Assembly: GCA_022841745.1 (NCBI GenBank)
Contig: JALHQW010000024.1
Coordinates: forward strand, 1 to 64,000
DNA from: Saprospiraceae bacterium
Lineage (GTDB): Bacteria > Bacteroidota > Bacteroidia > Chitinophagales > Saprospiraceae
DNA length: 64,000 bases
Direction: 5' to 3'
How positions within the stretch are numbered: the first letter of the stretch is position 1; each line of letters opens with the position of its first letter. Below, piece by piece: positions 33,872 through 42,130 of the stretch. The notes under the pieces were generated by a model that made no database searches, was not told where the DNA came from, and saw nothing but the letters and a program-made list of their open reading frames with translations. The translations under genes were made by a program, and so were the position numbers.

Positions 33872-34144
33872 TTACCCTCCAGACAACGACTGCATGATAT
33901 GCACCTCGCTGTTTTCCTTCACTGCATCGCTTAGATTATCCCGGTCGTTGATAACTTCGCCGTCAATGAAAATCAGGACGTGCTTGCGCAATGCGCCCCG
34001 CTCGTCCACGACGTAGCTGCGGATGCCGGGGTAATGGGCATCAATGCTTTGCAAGAGGTCGGGCAGGCTGGTGGTGTTGACCTCCGTGTCTTTTAACGAA
34101 GGAAAAAACCGCCGCAAGGCGTAGGTGAATTTGACAGTCGGCAT
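33872..34144 (-). CDS. MoaD/ThiS-like ubiquitin-fold protein
   Basis: The 90-residue protein (start MPTVKFTYALRRFFP at 34144) has the beta-grasp pattern of small sulfur carriers and ends in Gly-Gly (MQSLSGG), the residue pair that is adenylated and thiocarboxylated. No MoeB/ThiF-type activating enzyme is nearby. The neighbouring BNR propeller gene on the same strand is probably its functional partner. Confidence 0.88.
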   Translation of the reverse strand: MPTVKFTYALRRFFPSLKDTEVNTTSLPDLLQSIDAHYPGIRSYVVDERGALRKHVLIFIDGEVINDRDNLSDAVKENSEVHIMQSLSGG

Positions 34145-34217
34145 AACGGGTGATTGAGTGGCGAATATAAACCCACGCAACCAAATTCGTGCATTTTTCG
34201 AAAAATATTATCACAAA

Positions 34218-34955
34218 ATGTTTCAACTAAAGACCCTCATCGTGGACGACGAAAAGCCAGCCGTGGAACTGCTGCTGGCCTACGCCGCTAAAATCCCGGA
34301 ATTGGAGGTGGTGGGAACGGCACACAGCGCCATTGTCGCCAAGACCCTTTTGCAGGAAAAACCCGTTGACCTGCTCTTCCTCGACATTCAAATGCCCGAC
34401 CTGACAGGCTTGCAACTCTTGCGGATGCTGAAAAACCCACCCGCCGTGGTGCTGACAACGGCCTATTCGGAGTTCGCATTGGAAGGCTATGAATTGGATG
34501 TGCTGGATTATTTGCTGAAACCGATTGAGTTCGGGCGGTTTTTCAAAGCGGTGTCGAAATTAGTTGGTAAGCGGCAGTCAGCATATCCTGTCCCGACTCC
34601 TCGGGATGGCAATCAGGCCGACGAACCCGCAATCTCAGATTATTTCTTCGTAAAAACCGACCACCAAATCGTGAAGGTGAACTTCGCAGACATCCTTTTC
34701 ATCGAAAGCCTTCGGGAGTACGTACGCATCCACACGCCCACGCAGCGCATCGTGGCGAGGCTGGCCATGCAGCGGCTGGAGGAGGAGTTGCCTTCGGCAA
34801 AATTCATCCGCATCCATCGCACTTATATCGTAAACATTGACGCCGTACAAAAAATAGAGGGCAACTTGCTGCACATCGGCAAGGAACTATTGCCTGTGAG
34901 CAAGGGAAAACGGGAAGAGTTTTTGGCGTTTGTGGAAGGCAAAGTGATTGGATAG
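34218..34955 (+). CDS. LytTR-family response regulator
   Basis: The 245-residue protein (start MFQLKTLIVDDEKPA at 34218) has a receiver domain with Asp56 in LFLDIQMPDLTG and Lys in LLKPIEF, then a LytTR DNA-binding domain with FADILFIESLREYVRIHT and FIRIHRTYIVNI. The linker contains a palindromic word (TCCCGACTCCTCGGGA, at about 34,591-34,606) that reads VPTPRDG. Cognate kinase is probably LytS at 31524. Confidence 0.92.
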   Translation: MFQLKTLIVDDEKPAVELLLAYAAKIPELEVVGTAHSAIVAKTLLQEKPVDLLFLDIQMPDLTGLQLLRMLKNPPAVVLTTAYSEFALEGYELDVLDYLLKPIEFGRFFKAVSKLVGKRQSAYPVPTPRDGNQADEPAISDYFFVKTDHQIVKVNFADILFIESLREYVRIHTPTQRIVARLAMQRLEEELPSAKFIRIHRTYIVNIDAVQKIEGNLLHIGKELLPVSKGKREEFLAFVEGKVIG

Positions 34956-35005
34956 CGGCTGGATTTTTTTACAAAAAGCCCTATCTTGCATAAAAATTGA
35001 CGACA

Positions 35006-35566
35006 ATGGAAGTTTTGGAAAAAATGCTGACTTACCGGGAATACCGTGATATGGAGTTCGACGACGACGACAACTTCCAGTACGAACTGATAAACGGAGA
35101 ACTAATGAAAAAGGCATCCCCTACCCTTCAACACCAGCGAATTACTGGTAACATCTATTTTTGGATGCGGTCTTTTGTTCAAGAAAAACAAATTGGAGAG
35201 GTGTTTACCGCTCCTCTTGATGTTGTCTTAAATGAATTCAATTCCCCGCAGCCTGATGTTTTTTTTGTCGGCATTGAGAAAAAATACATTCTCGATGAGG
35301 AAGAGCAAGCAGTTATTGGCATACCAGATATTGTGGTAGAAGTGCTTTCTCCCGGTTCCATCAAAAAAGACCGTATCACAAAGCGCAAAGTCTATGAGCG
35401 CTGCGGGGTGCCAGAATTTTGGGTAATTGACCCCTCCTATAAAAGCGTTGAAATCTTCCGCCTCACCGATGGCACTTACGAACTCCTCGACTTCGTGGAA
35501 GTCACCGGCACGGTGAAAAGCGTTGCCTTGGAAGGCTTTGAGCTTGGCCTCGATAAGATTTTTTAA
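35006..35566 (+). CDS. Uma2-family putative endonuclease
   Basis: The 186-residue protein has the Uma2 (DUF820) PD-(D/E)XK fold: LINGELM and the catalytic set in SPQPDVFFV, GIPDIVVEVLSPGS and KRKVYERCGVPEFWVIDP. The start at 35006 is the first ATG; a TTG at 34997 is possible. These proteins are plentiful in some bacteria, commonly linked to mobile DNA, and their natural substrate is not known. Confidence 0.9.
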   Translation: MEVLEKMLTYREYRDMEFDDDDNFQYELINGELMKKASPTLQHQRITGNIYFWMRSFVQEKQIGEVFTAPLDVVLNEFNSPQPDVFFVGIEKKYILDEEEQAVIGIPDIVVEVLSPGSIKKDRITKRKVYERCGVPEFWVIDPSYKSVEIFRLTDGTYELLDFVEVTGTVKSVALEGFELGLDKIF

Positions 35567-35570
35567 GTGG

Positions 35571-35741
35571 GCAGTTCAGTAGTGGGCAAATCTTGTCCCG
35601 GCCCCTCGATAGGGCTGTCTTAGTGCATCCTTAAAGCTATTTACCCTCTTTCATATCCCACGGCACTGACTAAACAACTGTCAAACTGACTGCCCTCCCG
35701 AGTGGTCGGGACAAGATCTGCCCACTGTCGAACTGCCAACT
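35571..35741. repeat. Inverted repeat of GTGGGCAGT words
   Basis: GTGGGCAGTTCAGTAGTGGG and AAATCTTGTCCCG (from 35571) are mirrored at the right (to about 35,741) with several mismatches; the inner parts contain TCCCGAG-type palindromic words. The element fills the gap between convergent Uma2 and hydrolase genes. Confidence 0.7.
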
Positions 35742-36762
35742 AAATCTTCCCCCCATCCACCTCCTTTATAAACTGAATAATACCCGGATAATAGTGCTGC
35801 TGGTCGTCCCACATGCTCAGGTGCGAGCCTTCGGGGCAATAGAGGTAGCGGCCTTTTTGCACCATTTTGCTCATGGCTTCCATGGCAGCAGGGTCCATCG
35901 TGTCGTATTTGGCGCCAATCATCAAAGTGGGCGTTTTGATGGTTTTCAACTGCTTCATAATGTCCCAATCAATTAACCTACCTCCTACCTTGAACTCGCT
36001 CGGGCCTTGCATCAGCACATAGATATGCTCGTTCATGTGCGAGAAGGAGCGGTTCACGGCATCGGGCCACTCTGCTAAGCGGCAGATATGCTTGGTATAA
36101 TACTCCTTCATCACCAAGTCCATGTAAACGGGATTCTTGAAGTCCTCTTTTTTCTCAAAGGCTTCGAGGCTGTCAATCAGCGATTTGCGCATCTGGCTGC
36201 GGAGCACGGCGTTGTACTTAGCGTATTCGGGTATGCTGCCCTGCATATTGCTCACGATAAGGCCCTTTAGGTTGTCCTGGTACTTCAGGGCATACTCCAT
36301 TCCGAGGATGCCGCCCCACGAGTTGCCGAGGATGTAGAAATTGTCCTTTGTCATGCCAAGTGCCTTGCGCACCTGCTCAACCTCCTCCACAAAGCGGGGC
36401 GTCGTCCAGAGGTCGTCGTTGTCGGGCTGGTCAGAACGGTTGCAGCCAAGCTGGTCGTACTCGTAGAACTCAAAGCCTTCCTTCGGGAAAAAGTCCCGGA
36501 AGCACTCCATGTATTCGCAGCCCATGGCCGGGCCGCCGTGCAACAGCAGCACTTTCACCTTGGGGTTATCGCCGAACTTGCGGGTCCAGACATTGAAGGT
36601 GCCTGCCGCCGTTTCGATGGGTATCATGCGCACGCCCGCTTCTGGTTGTGCTTGTGTGCTGTCCGCAATGGGTTCCCCGGCAGGAGCTTGCCCTTCGTTC
36701 TTGCAGCTGAACTGGGTGAACAGCATGGTGATGAACAGAAATTGTAGGATGGTGGCTTTCAT
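35740..36762 (-). CDS. Alpha/beta-hydrolase lipoprotein (proline iminopeptidase-like)
   Basis: The 340-residue protein (start MKATILQFLFITML at 36762) has a lipobox FSC and an alpha/beta-hydrolase domain: oxyanion LLLHGGPAMG, nucleophile in GNSWGG, Asp in GAKYDTMDP and His in PEGSHLSMWDD. The pattern matches the S33 peptidase (prolyl iminopeptidase) group. It should act in the periplasm on N-terminal proline peptides or related amides. Confidence 0.9.
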   Translation of the reverse strand: MKATILQFLFITMLFTQFSCKNEGQAPAGEPIADSTQAQPEAGVRMIPIETAAGTFNVWTRKFGDNPKVKVLLLHGGPAMGCEYMECFRDFFPKEGFEFYEYDQLGCNRSDQPDNDDLWTTPRFVEEVEQVRKALGMTKDNFYILGNSWGGILGMEYALKYQDNLKGLIVSNMQGSIPEYAKYNAVLRSQMRKSLIDSLEAFEKKEDFKNPVYMDLVMKEYYTKHICRLAEWPDAVNRSFSHMNEHIYVLMQGPSEFKVGGRLIDWDIMKQLKTIKTPTLMIGAKYDTMDPAAMEAMSKMVQKGRYLYCPEGSHLSMWDDQQHYYPGIIQFIKEVDGGKI

Positions 36763-36971
36763 TGTATTCGATTTTAAGCCACAAATTGACGTAAAATCCA
36801 TCATATTTTCCTACGCTTCCGCCAAGAACTCGTCGTTTGGCTATTTCATGCCACCGTCAATCGTCCAGGATTCAGGTTGTGCTGTATGTGCTGGCTTGGT
36901 GTTGCAAGGGATTTATAATTCGGCAAACTGCACAACCCATAAAACCCCTTTCTTTGCCCAAAATAGCCCGT

Positions 36972-37550
36972 ATGGAAAAGAATCGACTAGAAGCTTTCAG
37001 CGATGGCGTGCTCGCCATCATCATCACCATCATGATTTTGGAAATCAAAGTGCCACATAGCCCTGAATGGAACGAACTCCTGAAGATATGGCCCGCCTTT
37101 TTTAGCTACCTACTCAGTTTTATTTATGTTGCCATTTATTGGGGCAACCATCATCACCTGCTTCACACCGTTCAGCAAGTGAACTCCGGCATTATTTGGA
37201 CGAATATGCTATTGCTGTTCTTCCTCTCATTGGTGCCTATCGCCACTGCTTGGATGGGCGAGAACCAATTTGAGGCGAATACGGTAGTGGTTTATGCTAT
37301 CGTACTCGAGCTTTGCGCATTGGCGTTTTTTGCCTTGCAGCAGGTTATTGCAATGAGCCAAGAACACGACAAAAAACTGAGGATGGCTTTAAAAAAGGTA
37401 AGGATAAAGGGTATCCTCTCGCAACTCGCTTACCTTGTCTCCATACCGATTGCTTTTTGGAAACCGGGCATTTCCTTCTTTTTATTTGCAGCGGTTGCAG
37501 TCGCTTGGATGGTGCCGGATAGGGGAATCGAGAAGGCATTGGGGGAGTGA
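36972..37550 (+). CDS. TMEM175-like channel (DUF1211)
   Basis: The 192-residue protein starts MEKNRLEAFSDGVLAIIITIMILEIKVP, the hallmark of bacterial TMEM175 potassium channels (RxxxFSDG motif), and has about six membrane helices. The long upstream frame from TTG 36837 is not conserved-looking. It is divergent from the hydrolase. The pore should conduct K+ in the inner membrane. Confidence 0.93.
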   Translation: MEKNRLEAFSDGVLAIIITIMILEIKVPHSPEWNELLKIWPAFFSYLLSFIYVAIYWGNHHHLLHTVQQVNSGIIWTNMLLLFFLSLVPIATAWMGENQFEANTVVVYAIVLELCALAFFALQQVIAMSQEHDKKLRMALKKVRIKGILSQLAYLVSIPIAFWKPGISFFLFAAVAVAWMVPDRGIEKALGE

Positions 37551-37599
37551 AAATATTTCTTTCTTTTTCAAACATTTTTTTTCAAAAATCCAAAACCCC

Positions 37600-37619
37600 A
37601 CTGACACACAGCTGTCAGT
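37600..37619. promoter_or_regulatory. Palindrome ACTGACA-N6-TGTCAGT upstream of dinB-like gene
   Basis: A perfect 7+7 inverted repeat lies 46 bases before the DinB gene start. Its symmetry and position suggest an operator for a dimeric repressor. No regulator gene is adjacent. Confidence 0.45.
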
Positions 37620-37665
37620 ACCCTACTCCACCTTTGCCCCATTATTCATCAAAACTTAACTCATC

Positions 37666-38163
37666 ATGACGATTATCTCATTGTTTCTCAGGGAGTTGGA
37701 AGAAGAAGCCCTCACCACCCGCAAGATGCTCGCCCGCATTCCCGCTGACAAACTCGACTGGGCACCGCACGAAAAAAGCATGAAACTGGGGCCATTGGCC
37801 ACCCACATCGCCGAGCTGCCCACTTGGATAACGATGGGCTTCACAGCCGACCAATTGGACTTCAATGAAAGCAATTGGGAGCCGACCAAAGCGGAAAGCA
37901 CGCAGGAAATTCTGGACATTTTTGAAAAAAGCCTCGTGAATGGCAGGACGCAATTGGTGGAAGAAAATGCCGCCCGCCTTGGCGAAACTTGGTTGCTGCG
38001 GCAAGGAGAGCATATCATCTGGTCAACGGACAGGGCCGGCGTTGCCCGCCATGCGCTCTGCCAGGTGATTCATCACCGGGCGCAGCTGGGCGTTTACCTG
38101 CGGCTATTGAATATCCCGATACCCGGCAGCTATGGGCCGAGTGCCGATGAACAAGGAATGTAA
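37666..38163 (+). CDS. DinB superfamily protein
   Basis: The 165-residue protein has the DinB pattern with likely metal histidines in LATHIAELPTW and in CQVIHHRAQLGVYLRLLNIP near the end. Cytoplasmic; function unknown. A palindromic operator-like site lies upstream and a terminator downstream, so it is probably monocistronic. Confidence 0.9.
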   Translation: MTIISLFLRELEEEALTTRKMLARIPADKLDWAPHEKSMKLGPLATHIAELPTWITMGFTADQLDFNESNWEPTKAESTQEILDIFEKSLVNGRTQLVEENAARLGETWLLRQGEHIIWSTDRAGVARHALCQVIHHRAQLGVYLRLLNIPIPGSYGPSADEQGM

Positions 38164-38183
38164 ATGAAAATCACCCGATTGAG

Positions 38184-38213
38184 ATGCCCGCCATTCTGGT
38201 GGGCATTTTTATT
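38184..38213 (+). terminator. Rho-independent terminator
   Basis: ATGCCCGCC / GGTGGGCAT stem (one G-T pair) with a 5-base loop is followed by TTTTTATTTT, 20 bases after the DinB stop. Confidence 0.85.
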
Positions 38214-38233
38214 TTGCGGTCAAAATCAAAACC

Positions 38234-38887
38234 ATGCAACCAACCATCACCACCCTGACCGAGAAAAAACTCGTCGGCAAGCACCTCACGCTATCCCTCG
38301 CCAACAACCTGACGGGGCAACTCTGGGGCAGCTTCATGCCCCGCCGTCGGGAAGTGCAGTACGCCATTGGCACAGATTTGTACTCGCTGCAAGTCTATCC
38401 CGCCGGGTATTTCGAGCGGTTTGCTCCGCAAAATGAGTTCGTGAAATGGGCTGCCTTGGAGGTCGCCGATTTTGAAAACATCCCCGATGGAATGGAAGGC
38501 TTCACGCTGCCGGGCGGGCTGTACGCCGTGTTCCCGCACCGAGGCATGGACACCGCCATTTTCCAATACATTTATGCCGAATGGCTGCCACAATCTGGCT
38601 ACACGCTGGACGAAAGGCCACATTTTGAGTTGCTCGGTGAGCGGTACAAACAGGGCAGCCCGGACTCGGAGGAGGAGATTTGGGTGCCGATACAGCCTGC
38701 TATTGAGCACATGAATACCTCATTTTTCCAAAGCCTTGAGGTACAACTTGCTATGAAACCCATCAAGGCTTTTCAAAAAAACCATCAATTGCTGTCGCTC
38801 CTCACCGCTCAAGTCGGCAAGTACGTCTTGGATACCACCGAAACCTACATAGACCTGCTGCAAGACCGTCTTACCTGCTGGGGTTAG
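38234..38887 (+). CDS. GyrI-like effector-binding protein with abnormal C-terminus
   Basis: Residues of about 1-155 form a GyrI/AraC effector-binding domain (YSLQVYPAGYFE, AVFPHRGMDTAIFQYIYAEWLPQSGY, ending EEEIWVPIQP), which usually ends the protein. Here the frame continues for some 56 residues over the antisense of the convergent MarR gene, so the natural stop was probably lost at about 38,700. The domain binds small hydrophobic ligands in other proteins; no DNA-binding part is present. Confidence 0.82.
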   Translation: MQPTITTLTEKKLVGKHLTLSLANNLTGQLWGSFMPRRREVQYAIGTDLYSLQVYPAGYFERFAPQNEFVKWAALEVADFENIPDGMEGFTLPGGLYAVFPHRGMDTAIFQYIYAEWLPQSGYTLDERPHFELLGERYKQGSPDSEEEIWVPIQPAIEHMNTSFFQSLEVQLAMKPIKAFQKNHQLLSLLTAQVGKYVLDTTETYIDLLQDRLTCWG

Positions 38888-39349
38888 GGAAATTAAGCGC
38901 TCCCGGCGGTCATTTTCATTGACTTTCTCATGGAGCAATCCTTTGTTTACCAGCCGTCGGATGGCATCAATACCCGTTGTCGTGTCCATCATATTTTCCT
39001 CAATAGCCGATTTCTTGGTGCATTCGCCTTCAAAATCGGTATGAGCGAGTATCCCGAAATCATCAAGGCTGGAAAGCCCGACAGTAAGTAAAATAGGCCG
39101 AGTATAGCTACGGACGTATTTATAAAGCCGTCCGATGAAATAGGCTGCCTCCGAACTCAGGTAGCCCGAACCTTCCCCTGAATTGGCGCTGAAATAGGCT
39201 TGCAGGGCAGGGTCATCGAGTATATCTGGAGCTTTTCGCTCGCCTTGCTTGTGCTGGATAAGCCAAAGGGCAAAATGCTCCAAAGATTCGGTGCCCCCTC
39301 CTTGGAGATAGGATTCCCATTTTTCGATAAGTGGTAAGTAAGATGTCAT
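38720..39349 (-). CDS. MarR-type winged-helix regulator
   Basis: The 209-residue protein has a helical N-terminus and a winged-helix domain (LSSLDDFGILAHTDFEG, then MDTTTGIDAIRRLVNKGLLHE and the wing NENDRRERLISLTPAG). Its C-terminal 56 codons overlap the abnormal tail of the GyrI-like gene. It is divergent from the TonB receptor gene and probably regulates it or itself. Confidence 0.88.
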   Translation of the reverse strand: MTSYLPLIEKWESYLQGGGTESLEHFALWLIQHKQGERKAPDILDDPALQAYFSANSGEGSGYLSSEAAYFIGRLYKYVRSYTRPILLTVGLSSLDDFGILAHTDFEGECTKKSAIEENMMDTTTGIDAIRRLVNKGLLHEKVNENDRRERLISLTPAGKTVLQQVYVGFGGIQDVLADLSGEERQQLMVFLKSLDGFHSKLYLKALEK

Positions 39350-39629
39350 GCTAAGTGAAGTTGATTACCATCTGTCATAGCGTTTTGGCTTATGGGCAAA
39401 GTACATTAATTCTTTTTAAGTCGAAATCGTTTTTATTTTAAAATGTTTTCGTTAAAATATTTTTTTATCAAAATCATTGATTATCAATTATTTATAAAAA
39501 TGGTCAAAAAAAATCTTGCTATTTTTATGAACAATTAAAACGATTCTGTTTTTATGTCGCATCGTTTTCGATGTTTAAAGGAACAAAAAGGAAAACGGTT
39601 CATTTCTTCATCAGTTTTCAACCAAAAAA
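39350..39629. promoter_or_regulatory. AT-rich divergent promoter region
   Basis: These 280 bases between the MarR and TonB-receptor starts are about 75 percent A+T. They contain CATCGTTTTCGATG (39560-39573), a palindrome, and several AATCGTTTTTA or AAAACGATT words that could be binding sites for the regulator. Exact promoters cannot be placed. Confidence 0.5.
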
Positions 39630-42038
39630 ATGAAAAAATTCAGCTTAACCAACTTAGTCATGCTGCTGGCCGCGTGGGCAGCCATTGCCCAAACGGGCAG
39701 CATCCGCGGCACCATCACCAATGCACTGACCAACGAACCCGTCTTCTTGGCCAACGTCATCGCAGTTGGCACTGACGCAGGAGCCACCACCGACGAAAAC
39801 GGCAACTATGAAATCACGGGCCTCGCCCCCGGCCTCTACAATGTGCAAGCCAGCTTCGTCGGCTTCAACGACCAGACACAAGCGGAAATTCAGGTCACGA
39901 ACTCGAAGCCCGCCGTCGTAAATTTCAAAATGGAGGAACAAAGTGCTGATTTGCAGGAAGTGGTGGTAAAGGCTTCGCCCTTCAAAAAGCCGGAGGAAAG
40001 CCCCCTCAGCCTGCGCACCCTCGGCGTGGCGGAAATCCAGCGAAACCCCGGCGGCAACCGCGACATCTCCAAAGTGGTACAGACCCTGCCTGGCGTCACG
40101 ACGACGGCCAGCTTCCGCAACGACCTCATCATCCGCGGCGGCGCACCGAACGAGAACCGCTTTTTCCTCGACGACGTGGAGGTACCCAATATCAACCACT
40201 TCGCCACGCAGGGCAGCAGCGGCGGGCCAGTCGGCCTCATCAATGTGAATTTCATTTCCGAAGTGGATTTCTACAGCGGTGCCTTCCCCGCCAATCGTGG
40301 AAATACGCTCAGCTCCGCCTTCAATTTCCGGCAGCCCGATGGCCGCAGCGACAAGTTGGGGGCGACCCTGCTCGTGGGCGCTTCCGATGCTGGCCTGACG
40401 CTCGATGGGCCGATTGGCGAAAAAACGACCTTCCTTTTCTCGGCCCGGCGGTCGTATTTGCAGGCCCTGTTCTCGGTGTTGGGACTGCCGTTTTTGCCCA
40501 CCTACAACGACTTCCAGGTGAAGGTGAAGCATAAAATCAACCAGAAGAATGAAATCTATTTCGTAGGCCTGGGCGCCATTGACGACTTCGTGCTGAACGA
40601 GGACGCCAATGACACGGAAGAAAAACAGTTCCTGCTCGATAACATCCCCTACAATTCGCAGTGGAACTACACGAATGGCCTGGTTTACAAACACTATGGC
40701 GATAAAGGCTATTGGACGATGGTGGCCAGCCGCAATATGCTGAACAACGAGTCGGAGAAGTATTTCAAAAACGACGACAGCTCGGAAGACCAGCTTATTT
40801 TGCGATACAAATCGCAGGAAATAGAGAACAAGCTGCGCCTCGAAAACACCAGCCGCTACGGTGATTTGAAGGTCAACTACGGCATCGGCTACGAGTTCGT
40901 GAAGTACAACAACCGGACCTTCAACCGCATTTTCACGACAGCCGGGCCGCAGACGGTGGACTATTTCTCCGAGTTCGACATGAGCAAATACAGCTTGTTC
41001 GGGCAGGTCAGCCACAACTACCTCAACGACCGCCTCGTGCTCTCGCTCGGTGCCCGCATGGACGCCAATTCCTATTCCGACGACATGAACAACCCGCTGG
41101 AGCAGTTCTCGCCACGGTTTTCAGCGTCCTATTCGTTTACGGAGCAGCTTTCGTTCAATTTCAACACAGGCCGCTATTTCCAGTTGCCGCCCTACACCGT
41201 GCTGGGCTACCAGGAGAACGGCGCTTTTGTGAACAAGGAAAACGACGTGAAATACATCCGTGCCGACCATGCCGTGGCGGGCTTTGCCTATAATACCAAG
41301 ACGAACGGCAAAATATCGGTGGAAGGCTATTTTAAGCAATACGCCGACTACCCCTTCCTGCTGCGCGACAGCCTCACCCTGGCCAACCTGGGCGGCGACT
41401 TTGGCATCATCGGCAACGAACCTGCCGTGAGCCGCAGCGAAGGTCGTACTTACGGCATCGAGTTTTTGTTCCAACAGCGACTTTTCAAGGGCTTTTATGG
41501 CATCGCCAGCTACACCTTGGGCAAGAGCGAGTTCGAGGACAAAAATGGCGATTACGCCCCCTCGTCCTGGGATTCCCGCCATATCATCAACATGGCTTTG
41601 GGCAAAAAATTTGGCAAAAACTGGGAAGTGGGCGTCAACTGGCGCTTCCAGAGCGGCCTACCCTACTCGCCCTATGCCGACGAATCGGCACTGGTGGCCA
41701 GTTGGGACGTGCGCGGGTTTGGCCTTTTCGACTACAGCCGCCTCAACACCGAGCGCAGCGCCCCAAGCAATACGATTGACCTCCGCATTGACAAAAAATG
41801 GTTCTTCAAGCGCATGAGCCTCAATGTTTACCTCGACATCGAAAACATCACGGGCAACGCCACTGGGATTCCGAGCCTGCTGCTCGACCGGCCTTTGGAC
41901 GAGAACAACATGCCCATCGGCGGCGGCGTCATCGAAAACCCGGACGCACCTGCCAGCCAGCAGCGCTACAAAGTGAAAATACTGGACGTGGCGACGGGGA
42001 CGCCGATTCCGAGTGTGGGGGTGATGGTTGAACTTTAA
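39630..42038 (+). CDS. TonB-dependent outer-membrane receptor
   Basis: The 802-residue protein has a signal peptide (LTNLVMLLAAWAAIAQ), a carboxypeptidase-regulatory-like domain (about 24-105, GSIRGTITNALTNEPV), a plug (LPGVTTTASFRNDLIIRGG, LDDVEVPNINHF) and a large beta-barrel; the end is SVGVMVEL. It should take up a ligand with TonB energy. No SusD gene follows, so the ligand may be a siderophore or peptide rather than a glycan. Regulated probably by the divergent MarR protein. Confidence 0.93.
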   Translation: MKKFSLTNLVMLLAAWAAIAQTGSIRGTITNALTNEPVFLANVIAVGTDAGATTDENGNYEITGLAPGLYNVQASFVGFNDQTQAEIQVTNSKPAVVNFKMEEQSADLQEVVVKASPFKKPEESPLSLRTLGVAEIQRNPGGNRDISKVVQTLPGVTTTASFRNDLIIRGGAPNENRFFLDDVEVPNINHFATQGSSGGPVGLINVNFISEVDFYSGAFPANRGNTLSSAFNFRQPDGRSDKLGATLLVGASDAGLTLDGPIGEKTTFLFSARRSYLQALFSVLGLPFLPTYNDFQVKVKHKINQKNEIYFVGLGAIDDFVLNEDANDTEEKQFLLDNIPYNSQWNYTNGLVYKHYGDKGYWTMVASRNMLNNESEKYFKNDDSSEDQLILRYKSQEIENKLRLENTSRYGDLKVNYGIGYEFVKYNNRTFNRIFTTAGPQTVDYFSEFDMSKYSLFGQVSHNYLNDRLVLSLGARMDANSYSDDMNNPLEQFSPRFSASYSFTEQLSFNFNTGRYFQLPPYTVLGYQENGAFVNKENDVKYIRADHAVAGFAYNTKTNGKISVEGYFKQYADYPFLLRDSLTLANLGGDFGIIGNEPAVSRSEGRTYGIEFLFQQRLFKGFYGIASYTLGKSEFEDKNGDYAPSSWDSRHIINMALGKKFGKNWEVGVNWRFQSGLPYSPYADESALVASWDVRGFGLFDYSRLNTERSAPSNTIDLRIDKKWFFKRMSLNVYLDIENITGNATGIPSLLLDRPLDENNMPIGGGVIENPDAPASQQRYKVKILDVATGTPIPSVGVMVEL

Positions 42039-42130
42039 GGTTGTTTTTTTGTGCAGCAATCGCAGCTGGCTAACCTGCAATTGCAGCGCAAAAACCAATG
42101 CTACCTATATCCTTTAGCTACATTCCACCC

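Noticed and set aside
39654-41015. A 453-residue open frame on the minus strand inside the TonB receptor gene
   Set aside because: It is antisense to a receptor with clear domains; the frame is open because of the receptor's codon bias.
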